In this document: positions 1 to 6,145 of the stretch, in pieces | Position numbering within the stretch: position 1 is the first letter of the stretch | Layout of the letters: each line of letters begins with the position of its first letter | Assembly (NCBI GenBank): GCA_023436685.1 | Contig: JAEZIL010000148.1 | Location: 1-6,145 of the forward strand | Length of the DNA stretch: 6,145 bases | DNA from: Bacteroidota bacterium | Lineage (GTDB): Bacteria; Bacteroidota; Bacteroidia; Chitinophagales; Chitinophagaceae | Reading direction: 5' to 3' | Position numbers and translations under genes: made by a program | The notes under the pieces: model-generated | The model's database searches: none | What the model was told of the DNA's origin: nothing | Seen by the model: only the letters and a program-made list of their open reading frames with translations

Positions 1-314
1 CATTATACGTGCTTGGTTATACCCAACCAGCCCCACGTGCAAATATTAAGGTGCAGGGGCGGGGCGGCATGGGCGGCTTGCTCTCTGGCCTTCATGCTAT
101 GCATAGGGGAAATTATATAAGCGATTATGACAAATTCCTGGCTGAGAAATTAGCCTATGTAATGTGCGGTGGCGATCTTACCCAGGCAACAACTGTTAGT
201 GAGCAATACTTACTAGATATTGAAAGAGAAACTTTCCTAAGCTTGTGTGGACAAAGAAAAACATTGCAACGGCTGCAAAGCATCTTGCAAACAGGCAAAC
301 CGTTACGCAACTAA
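1..314 (+). CDS. 3-hydroxyacyl-CoA dehydrogenase / enoyl-CoA hydratase, FadN-like, C-terminal part (5' end cut by window)
   Basis: This is the last ~103 codons of a longer gene; the first complete codon in frame is at position 3 and the stop TAA is at 312-314. The visible tail has the pattern typical of the C-terminus of FadN-type beta-oxidation multienzymes: a PPAPR-like entry (QPAPRANIKVQGRGG), GNYISDYD, AEKLAYVMCGGDL, a VSEQYLLDIERETFLSL helix, then GQRKTLQRLQSIL and the hallmark ending GKPLRN. In that family an NAD-binding 3-hydroxyacyl-CoA dehydrogenase half comes first and the crotonase (enoyl-CoA hydratase) half last, the reverse of E. coli FadB. The protein would hydrate enoyl-CoA and oxidise 3-hydroxyacyl-CoA in the cytoplasm during fatty-acid breakdown. 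The catalytic residues lie outside the window, so activity cannot be judged. The GTG at 9 is an internal codon, not a start. The next gene begins six bases downstream, suggesting cotranscription. The family call is by recalled motif similarity, not a search. Confidence 0.85.
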   Translation, partial: LYVLGYTQPAPRANIKVQGRGGMGGLLSGLHAMHRGNYISDYDKFLAEKLAYVMCGGDLTQATTVSEQYLLDIERETFLSLCGQRKTLQRLQSILQTGKPLRN

Positions 315-320
315 GAATTA

Positions 321-2141
321 ATGATTCGGAAATTACTATATACATCCCTATTGCTGTTTTGCACAGATATAACAGCACTTGCTCAAACAGACGCATTAGT
401 AAAAGCACGCGAGCTTGCAGATAAAAAAGAATATGCTAAAGCTGCCGATGCTTATGCCGAAGCTTTAAGCAATAATCCCGCAAACATTGAAGTGTATCGG
501 GAGTTTCTGAATGTATTAATAGCAGGGAAAGACTTTAAAACTGCAGAGAAATTGGTATCTGGACAAATGATGTCTCGTAGGCAGGATCCAATTTTCCTTA
601 TTGATCTTGGGCAAATAGCTGCTGCACAAGGCAAGGAAAAGAAAGCAGAAGAATATTATGATCAGTCCTTGCAGATGCTGAATGGCGATGATATACTTAC
701 GCAACAGGTTGCAGTGGCCTTCACAAAATTAGGACGTGAAGATTATACCTTGAAAACATACGAGCGCGCCAGAGATCTTTTAAGAAATCCCTATTTCTAT
801 AGTGGCCCGCTAGCACGGCTGTATGCTAAAACAGGCGCTATTGATAAGGCTATCTATACATTACTGGAAACTAATCCCGGCCAAAGCACACAGCTAGAGG
901 AGACTAAGGCAACCATGCTTGAAATATTAGGCAACGATGCGAAGAAGCAACAGCAAGCACAGAAAGCATTAATAAAAAAAATAAATGAACAACCTGAAAA
1001 CCCTTTCTATGCTGAGCTGCTTACATGGCTTTATACCCAAAAAGATGACTGGGACGGAGCTTTAATACAGGCACAAGCCCTGGACGACCGTAATAAAGAA
1101 CAAGGTGAACGGTTGCTTGAATTTGCCCGTTATGCAAATAAGGTAAATGCAAACGAATATGCAGTAAAAGCTTATCAGGCAATTATTGAAAAAGGCACAG
1201 AACTTCCTTATTACAGCATTGCCTTGGCCGAGAAATTAAATGTACAATTCAAGCTACTGCAAAACGATGCCGCCTTTAAAATAGAAACCGCACAGGGGCT
1301 TGAAAAAGAATATGCCCAGTTCTTGCTGGCGTATCCTCACTATTATGTTACACAAACAGTTCGCGATTATGCAACCATACTTGCATTATATACTCATAAA
1401 CCGGAAGAAGCTGTCGACGTATTAAAAAGAGTGATTGACCAACCCGGTAATTCAAAAACCTTTGCAGGCGAAACTAAACTGCAATTGGGCGATTACCTCA
1501 TACTATCAGGCAAAATATGGGATGCCTCTTTAACCTATAGTCAGGTCGATAAAGCTTTTAAAGAAGATATATTAGGTGAGGAAGCCAGGTTTAGAAATGC
1601 TAAGTTAGCCTATTACAGAGGTGATTTTGAATGGGCGCAAGGCCAGTTAAATGTCTTGAAAGCTTCTACTTCAGAACTTATATCTAATGATGCATTGTAT
1701 TTGTCGGTACTTATAACTGAAAATATAACAGAGGATAGCAATTATGTTCCTATCCGGAGATTTGCCCATGCTGATCTATTACTGTTTCAAAATAAAGACA
1801 CGGAAGCCTTAACATTACTGGATAGTATTATCACTGCATTCCCCGAACATCCATTAAGAGACGATATTCTGCTACTGAAAGCAAAACTTGCAGTAAAGCA
1901 TGTTGAATACAGCCAGGCACTTGTCTATCTCAATGAGATCAGTGAAAAGTATGGCAAAGACGTGCTTGGAGATGATGCTGTGTTCCGTTCCGCAGAGATA
2001 TATCACAAATACCTGCAGCAAAATGAGAATGCCCAAAAACTGTATGAACAGCTTATTATAGATTATCCAGGTAGTACTTATGTACAAATTGCAAGGGCAT
2101 GCATTGCTGAACTGACTTCAGGCACACCTATTCTTCCTTAA
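321..2141 (+). CDS. Exported tetratricopeptide-repeat (TPR) protein
   Basis: This 606-residue protein starts at ATG 321, six bases after the preceding stop and without a Shine-Dalgarno. Residues 1-21 look like a Sec signal peptide: RK at 3-4, a hydrophobic core LLYTSLLLF, and an A-L-A cleavage site at 19-21 followed by Gln22. Cys14 does not sit in a proper lipobox. The mature part is almost wholly helical with degenerate TPR units. Clear ones are at about 24-55 (EYAKAADAYAEALSNNPAN), 57-88, 92-122 (GKEKKAEEYYDQSLQML), 160-185, 228-260, 277-305, 360-392, 417-447, 480-512 (DTEALTLLDSIITAFPEHP), 515-545 and 550-585. The end, with YEQLIIDYPGSTYVQIARACI, resembles the TPR tails of YbgF/CpoB and BamD-like proteins, where each repeat closes on a P-x-S-xx-A turn. 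No enzymatic domain is visible. I infer a periplasmic scaffold or protein-interaction role; partner and pathway are unknown. Its only close neighbours are a beta-oxidation gene and comEC, which say little about its job. Confidence 0.9.
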   Translation: MIRKLLYTSLLLFCTDITALAQTDALVKARELADKKEYAKAADAYAEALSNNPANIEVYREFLNVLIAGKDFKTAEKLVSGQMMSRRQDPIFLIDLGQIAAAQGKEKKAEEYYDQSLQMLNGDDILTQQVAVAFTKLGREDYTLKTYERARDLLRNPYFYSGPLARLYAKTGAIDKAIYTLLETNPGQSTQLEETKATMLEILGNDAKKQQQAQKALIKKINEQPENPFYAELLTWLYTQKDDWDGALIQAQALDDRNKEQGERLLEFARYANKVNANEYAVKAYQAIIEKGTELPYYSIALAEKLNVQFKLLQNDAAFKIETAQGLEKEYAQFLLAYPHYYVTQTVRDYATILALYTHKPEEAVDVLKRVIDQPGNSKTFAGETKLQLGDYLILSGKIWDASLTYSQVDKAFKEDILGEEARFRNAKLAYYRGDFEWAQGQLNVLKASTSELISNDALYLSVLITENITEDSNYVPIRRFAHADLLLFQNKDTEALTLLDSIITAFPEHPLRDDILLLKAKLAVKHVEYSQALVYLNEISEKYGKDVLGDDAVFRSAEIYHKYLQQNENAQKLYEQLIIDYPGSTYVQIARACIAELTSGTPILP

Positions 2142-2170
2142 TATTTATAATAGCATTATTTTGAAGAGGA

Positions 2171-4225
2171 ATGAACCGTTGGCCGCTTAAAGAAACCTAT
2201 TTTTGGCAAACTGCACCTTTTTTCAGGTTGCTGTTGCCATTAATGCTGGGCATATCATTATACGGCAACTTCCATATAGGCTGCGGTTTGGTAATAATAC
2301 TAGGTTTACTTACGGCATGTACTTGTATTGCAACCGGCATTAACAAAAATAGAAGCGCTACCATTCAAGGATTATATTTATTGTCACTACAATTAACCTT
2401 GACCTGTGGAGGATGGCTACTTTCATTTAACAATGATGATAAGCAACAGTCATTGTTCTACGGCAAGCAAGTTGGCAAGAATCGATATTACACAGCAGTT
2501 ATCACACAAACACCTGTTGAAAAACCCAAAACATATAAGCTAGCTGTTGAGATTTTAAATATAGGCGATAGTAATGGCGTCTATTCTTCAATAGGTAAAG
2601 CACTAGTATATGTATACAAGAACGAACAACAATTTAAATTTCAACGTGGAGATACCATTCTGCTAACCGACGCATGGCTACCTGTAAAGAATTCAGGCAA
2701 TCCCTACGAATTCAATTATGCTCAATTTGCTGCGCGCAATAATATCTATTATCAACAGTTTATCTCAGCCGATAAAATCCAACTTATTGGACGTAGCGAA
2801 AAAGTGAATATTGTAGATCGGGTGCATGATGCCTGTATGGTACAACTGGCTAAATACCTACCAGAAAGAAAATCATTAGGCTTAATGCAGGCAATGTTGA
2901 TTGGTGATGAAGTGAATCTAGATAACGATACCCGTCAATCTTATTCCGAAACCGGTATTGTACATATTATAGCCATATCCGGTTCTCATATTACTTTCTT
3001 TTTTGTACTCATCAGCTTTCTGTTGGGTTGGATACGCAACAAAAAATATCATTGGTTGAAATACTTGCTGGCTTTACCTCTTATATGGTTTTATGTTTTG
3101 ATGGCAGGTGCAGCGCCATCGGCCATACGTGCGGCAGTTATGTTCTCTTTATTATCTATTGGCTTCGCTTTACAAAGACAACCTAATTCACTTAATCAGC
3201 TTTTTGCTACTGCATTTATATTGCTATGCGTTGAGCCTATGTGGCTCTACTCTATCGGATTTCAATTGTCCTTCTTAGCAGTATTATCTCTCATTGTTTT
3301 CTATCGCCCTATTTATCATTGCGTTGATACACCTAATAAAATTATTAGAGCATTATGGTCGGCGGTAGCCGCCAGCTTGGCTGCTGAATTATTAGTGGCC
3401 CCCCTGGTCGTTTACTATTTCCACTTGTTCCCGCTATGGTTCATTGTAGCCAATCTGGCAGCATACCTATTTATGGGCGTAGTATTGGTAATTGGTATAT
3501 TAATTATTGTATTCAGTGCTTTGCCTGGTATTGCATCAATTTTGGGTAGCATCACAATAATCTTGGTAAGGGGGTTCAATAATCTGGTTACTTTCTTCCA
3601 AACCTGCAACCCACGTTCCTTTAGCTTCCTGCAAATAGACATTGTACAGCTGCTGATTGTATATCTCATTATTACGGGTTCGGCTGTTTTTATTATGAAG
3701 AAACAACGCGTTGCAGTAGTTGCAGCAATGGTAGGGTTCTTAATATTGGTAACCTTATTATTTATTGACGATCGTAAGGCAGTTCATCAACAGCGTCTCA
3801 TCGTTTACAACATTAACCATAAAACCTATATTGAACTTATACAGGGCGAATATCATATCCCTCTCACCAGTGACACCCTGACCAAAGCGGAATACAATTA
3901 TTGTGTAAAACCTGCTCATATACATTGGCATGCATGGCGCCAAAAGGCCCATCAATATAATCCGTACTATAAGCTCGGGCATAGTACGATTGCCATATTG
4001 GAAGATCAGGCAATGGGTAAGTATACCTCTATAAATTACCTGATCATTACTCAGCCATACAAATCCAATGCTAATATTATTCAGAAATATCATCCCCGAA
4101 AGCTGATACTAAGCAGCCAGCTATCCCGCAAACAGGTTGCAGTATGGCTCGACTCCTGCAAACAGGCTGGAATGCCCGTCCACACAATTTCTACCGATGG
4201 TGCCTTCATATTGTCGGTTCATTAA
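2171..4225 (+). CDS. comEC: ComEC/Rec2-family polytopic membrane protein, no recognisable metallo-beta-lactamase domain
   Basis: This 684-residue inner-membrane protein starts at ATG 2171; an in-frame TGA at 2162-2164 rules out a longer product. Two to three hydrophobic helices (about 17-33, 37-56, 64-84) precede a soluble DUF4131/OB-like segment (about 100-210, including RGDTILLTDAWL and SGNPYEFNYAQF). The Competence domain then follows, with its signature at 237-275: LMQAMLIGDE, TRQSYSETGIVHIIAISGSHI. Further hallmarks are AGAAPSAIRAAVMFSL (312-327), RQPNSLNQLFATA (336-348) and SIGFQLSFLAVLSL (361-374), then more helices to about 532. In ComEC this domain forms the channel that carries single-stranded DNA across the inner membrane during transformation. 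The last ~145 residues (540-684) occupy the place of the metallo-beta-lactamase nuclease-like domain but lack HxHxDH; they end in NYLIITQPY, PRKLILSSQLS and GAFILSVH, a tail I recall from other Bacteroidota ComECs. Whether this strain is transformable cannot be told from here. Confidence 0.93.
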   Translation: MNRWPLKETYFWQTAPFFRLLLPLMLGISLYGNFHIGCGLVIILGLLTACTCIATGINKNRSATIQGLYLLSLQLTLTCGGWLLSFNNDDKQQSLFYGKQVGKNRYYTAVITQTPVEKPKTYKLAVEILNIGDSNGVYSSIGKALVYVYKNEQQFKFQRGDTILLTDAWLPVKNSGNPYEFNYAQFAARNNIYYQQFISADKIQLIGRSEKVNIVDRVHDACMVQLAKYLPERKSLGLMQAMLIGDEVNLDNDTRQSYSETGIVHIIAISGSHITFFFVLISFLLGWIRNKKYHWLKYLLALPLIWFYVLMAGAAPSAIRAAVMFSLLSIGFALQRQPNSLNQLFATAFILLCVEPMWLYSIGFQLSFLAVLSLIVFYRPIYHCVDTPNKIIRALWSAVAASLAAELLVAPLVVYYFHLFPLWFIVANLAAYLFMGVVLVIGILIIVFSALPGIASILGSITIILVRGFNNLVTFFQTCNPRSFSFLQIDIVQLLIVYLIITGSAVFIMKKQRVAVVAAMVGFLILVTLLFIDDRKAVHQQRLIVYNINHKTYIELIQGEYHIPLTSDTLTKAEYNYCVKPAHIHWHAWRQKAHQYNPYYKLGHSTIAILEDQAMGKYTSINYLIITQPYKSNANIIQKYHPRKLILSSQLSRKQVAVWLDSCKQAGMPVHTISTDGAFILSVH

Positions 4226-4247
4226 CATGCAATTCCCATAAGCTTGC

Positions 4248-4255
4248 TATCTTCG
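4248..4255 (+). promoter_or_regulatory. Candidate Bacteroidota-type -7 promoter element for purH
   Basis: TATCTTCG matches the Bacteroidota -7 consensus TAnnTTTG at all fixed positions except one (C for T at the seventh base). It lies in the 57-base gap between comEC and purH and would start transcription near 4260, leaving a leader of roughly 20-25 bases before the purH ATG. The expected -33 element (TTG/TTTG) is not clearly present; the nearest candidate at the right distance is TTAAC at 4222-4226, which is weak. The promoter is an inference from this motif and its placement. Confidence 0.5.
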
Positions 4256-4282
4256 CGGCTCAATTCAGCTAAAATTCTATAT

Positions 4283-5794
4283 ATGGAACGCCGCATTCAA
4301 TCAGCTTTAATATCTGTATTCTATAAAGACGGACTAGAACCCATTGTCCGTGAACTCCACAAGCATGGTGTAAAACTGTATTCTACAGGTGGCACTCAAT
4401 CGTTTATTGAAGACTTGGATATTCCATGTACAGCAGTTGAAGATGTTACCAGCTATCCATCAATATTAGGTGGCCGTGTTAAAACCTTACACCCTAAAGT
4501 ATTCGGTGGCATCCTCGCTCGCGGAGATTATGAAGACGACCAAAAACACTTAGCAGAATATGAAATTCCGTTGCTTGACCTGGTGATCGTTGACTTGTAT
4601 CCGTTCGAGGAAACAGTAAAAAGCACTTCTGAAGAAAAATTGATTATTGAAAAAATAGACATCGGTGGTGTATCGTTGATACGTGCTGCTGGTAAGAATT
4701 ATAAAGACGTTGTGATTGTTGCATCGCGCAACCAATATAGTGATCTGCTGCAATTGCTACAGGAAAAAGGTGGCGATACTGCGCTGGAAGACCGTCGCAA
4801 ATTTGCCGCTGCTGCTTTTGCTGAATGTGCACATTATGACGTAGCTATTGCCGACTACTTCAACAATAACGAAGGTGCTAACTACCAGCTTTCATTTGGC
4901 AATAAGCAATCTCTGCGCTACGGCGAGAACCCACACCAGAATGCTGCGTTCTATGGTGATCTGGATGCTTTGTTCAATAAACTGAATGGTAAAGAACTCT
5001 CCTTCAACAACCTGGTAGATGTGGATGCTGCATGTCAAATCATAGCTGAATTTGAAAAGCCGGCGTTTGCGGTTATTAAACATACTAATGTATGCGGTAT
5101 AGCTGAACGCAATAATGTTTCAGATGCCTGGGATGCTGCCTTGGCTAGCGATCCTGAAAGTGCTTTTGGTGGTGTGCTAATCACTAACCAGACCATTGAC
5201 GCTGCTGTTGCACAAAAAATAAATGAGCTGTTTTTCGAGATATTGCTGGCACCTTCTTACAGTGAAGAAGCACTGGCTATCCTGAAAGGCAAGAAGAACC
5301 GCATCATATTAGAACAGAAGCAAAAACTGTCTATAAAGAAAGAATTTAAACGCATACTGAACGGTGTGTTGGTGCAAGATGCTGATGCTACCAGCTACGC
5401 TGATTGGAAAGAAGCGGGCGCACGCGATTGCACTGAGGCCGAAAAGCAAGATCTGGCTTTTGCTAACATCGTTTGCAAGCATCTAAAGTCTAACGCTATT
5501 GCACTGGTAAAAAACAAACAGCTGGTAGGTAAGGGTTGCGGACAAACCAGCCGCATAGATGCATTGCGCCAGGCAGTTGAAAAATCAAAGCAGTTTGGTT
5601 TTGCTTTGGAAGGTGCAGTAATGGCTTCGGATGCATTCTTCCCTTTCGATGATTGTGCACGTATGGCACATGAGGCAGGTATTACCGCTATAATACAACC
5701 GGGTGGTTCTATGCGCGATAACGATACCATACAATTCTGCAAAGACCATAACATGGCTTTGGTGATGAGCGGCTTGCGCCATTTCAAACACTAA
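4283..5794 (+). CDS. purH: Bifunctional AICAR transformylase / IMP cyclohydrolase
   Basis: PurH performs the last two steps of de novo purine synthesis in the cytoplasm: formylation of AICAR with 10-formyl-tetrahydrofolate, then ring closure to IMP. I start it at ATG 4283 (503 residues, close to the usual 505-530), since MERRIQSALISVFYKDGL aligns with typical PurH N-termini; the frame is open back to a TTG at 4244, but that adds 13 residues overlapping the candidate promoter. The N-terminal MGS-like cyclohydrolase domain (about 1-150) shows YSTGGT (33-38), GGRVKTLHP (63-71), DLYPFEE (104-110) and DIGGVSLIRAAGKN (126-139), with Arg65, Lys67, Tyr106, Asp126 and Lys138 matching the active-site set described for human ATIC. 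The transformylase part has RYGENPHQ (212-219), the catalytic Lys266-His267 pair in IKHTNVCG, SAFGG (293-297), GQTSR (420-424), SDAFFPFDD (449-457) and the C-terminal GLRHFKH. No key residue is missing. It probably heads a unit with the GNAT gene 18 bases downstream. Confidence 0.98.
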   Translation: MERRIQSALISVFYKDGLEPIVRELHKHGVKLYSTGGTQSFIEDLDIPCTAVEDVTSYPSILGGRVKTLHPKVFGGILARGDYEDDQKHLAEYEIPLLDLVIVDLYPFEETVKSTSEEKLIIEKIDIGGVSLIRAAGKNYKDVVIVASRNQYSDLLQLLQEKGGDTALEDRRKFAAAAFAECAHYDVAIADYFNNNEGANYQLSFGNKQSLRYGENPHQNAAFYGDLDALFNKLNGKELSFNNLVDVDAACQIIAEFEKPAFAVIKHTNVCGIAERNNVSDAWDAALASDPESAFGGVLITNQTIDAAVAQKINELFFEILLAPSYSEEALAILKGKKNRIILEQKQKLSIKKEFKRILNGVLVQDADATSYADWKEAGARDCTEAEKQDLAFANIVCKHLKSNAIALVKNKQLVGKGCGQTSRIDALRQAVEKSKQFGFALEGAVMASDAFFPFDDCARMAHEAGITAIIQPGGSMRDNDTIQFCKDHNMALVMSGLRHFKH

Positions 5795-5812
5795 TTATTA
5801 TATTCACAGTCT

Positions 5813-6145
5813 ATGGTATCAATACTCATAGATGATGAGCTTATTCTTCGTTCCTTTACGCCGGAAGACGCCCCTGCGCTCTTCCGTGCTGTGGACGAGT
5901 CGCGCACGCACCTGCGCCCCTGGTTGCGTTGGGTAGATGCTACTACCAAACAGGAACATATTGTGCAGTTCATACAGCGCACTATGCAGCAACTGCACGA
6001 TCAGCGCGCCCTTGAGCTAGGCATTGTGTTAAACCGTGAGATAATAGGGGGTTTAGGCATGCACGAATGGGATCATATGCATAAAAAGGCTCAGGTAGGC
6101 TACTGGATACGTAAGGAACACGAGGGAAAAGGTATTGTTACTAAA
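5813..6145 (+). CDS. GNAT-family N-acetyltransferase, RimJ/RimL-like, N-terminal part (3' end cut by window)
   Basis: ATG 5813 opens a frame of 111 codons that reaches the right edge without a stop; a full RimJ/RimL-type protein is usually about 175-190 residues, so roughly the last 40 percent is missing. The start MVSILIDDELILRSFTPEDA has the first strand and helix of the family (LxLRxFTPEDAxxLF), followed by DESRTHLRPWLRWVD (28-42), the typical RimL x-L-x-x-W-L-x-W segment. GIVLNREIIGGLGMHEWD (70-87) is the central sheet, and KAQVGYWIRKEHEGKGIVT (92-110) covers strand 4 and the acetyl-CoA pyrophosphate loop EGKGI. The family transfers acetyl from acetyl-CoA to amines such as the N-terminus of ribosomal proteins L7/L12 or S5; the substrate here is undetermined. 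The gene follows purH by 18 bases with no visible terminator, so it may be cotranscribed. By hand count the visible part is about 50 percent G+C, higher than the neighbours upstream. Confidence 0.9.
   Translation, partial: MVSILIDDELILRSFTPEDAPALFRAVDESRTHLRPWLRWVDATTKQEHIVQFIQRTMQQLHDQRALELGIVLNREIIGGLGMHEWDHMHKKAQVGYWIRKEHEGKGIVTK

Noticed and set aside
360..362. Cys14 of the TPR protein as a lipobox cysteine
   Set aside because: The preceding residues are L-L-F, and Phe at -1 does not fit the lipobox; the A-L-A site at 19-21 is a better signal-peptidase I site.
2157..2163. TATTTTG upstream of comEC as a -7 promoter element
   Set aside because: It is one base short of TAnnTTTG and sits only seven bases from the start codon, leaving almost no leader.
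2165..2170. AGAGGA directly before the comEC ATG as a Shine-Dalgarno
   Set aside because: It abuts the ATG with no spacer, and Bacteroidota genes rarely depend on Shine-Dalgarno pairing. It does not change the start, which is fixed by the upstream in-frame TGA.
3758..4093. Minus-strand open frame of 111 codons
   Set aside because: It is a shadow antisense to the 3' part of comEC, with no recognisable motif or upstream signal.
4244..4282. Extension of purH to a TTG start at 4244 (516 residues)
   Set aside because: The added 13 residues do not fit PurH N-termini, and the region overlaps the candidate promoter; the ATG at 4283 gives the family-typical start.
5395..5787. Minus-strand open frame of 130 codons
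   Set aside because: It lies antisense within purH, has no recognisable domain and is explained by the codon structure of the highly conserved sense gene.
5795..5812. Possible terminator or promoter between purH and the GNAT gene
   Set aside because: Only 18 AT-rich bases are present, with no inverted repeat, T-run after a stem or TAnnTTTG element.

Overview
The window reads like an ordinary chromosomal stretch of a Bacteroidota bacterium, probably Chitinophagaceae-like or a related Sphingobacteriia-type lineage. The pointers are the protein types (a 3HCDH-first fatty-acid multienzyme, a secreted TPR protein, a ComEC without a recognisable nuclease domain), AT-leaning coding sequence, starts without a well-placed Shine-Dalgarno, and a candidate phylum-type -7 promoter element (TAnnTTTG-like) before purH. 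The lineage call is inferred from these traits, not from a marker gene.

All five genes lie on the + strand and are tightly packed. Positions 1-314 hold the C-terminal end of a FadN-like 3-hydroxyacyl-CoA dehydrogenase/enoyl-CoA hydratase (beta-oxidation), cut by the left edge. Six bases later comes a 606-residue exported tetratricopeptide-repeat protein (321-2141). After 29 bases comes a ComEC/Rec2-family membrane protein of 684 residues (2171-4225). A 57-base gap carries the candidate promoter for purH (4283-5794), the bifunctional enzyme for the last two steps of IMP synthesis. Eighteen bases further on, a RimJ/RimL-type GNAT N-acetyltransferase begins (5813) and runs off the right edge.

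The spacing suggests two transcription units: fadN-like/TPR/comEC, and purH/GNAT from its own promoter. The genes do not form one pathway; they represent lipid catabolism, an envelope-associated repeat protein, DNA uptake or a related membrane function, purine synthesis and protein or small-molecule acetylation. No gene-free stretch exceeds 60 bases. I found no RNA genes, mobile elements, CRISPR arrays, long repeats or clear intrinsic terminators. I see no convincing evidence of a novel system; the points most worth checking are the ComEC C-terminus and the base-composition shift at the GNAT gene.
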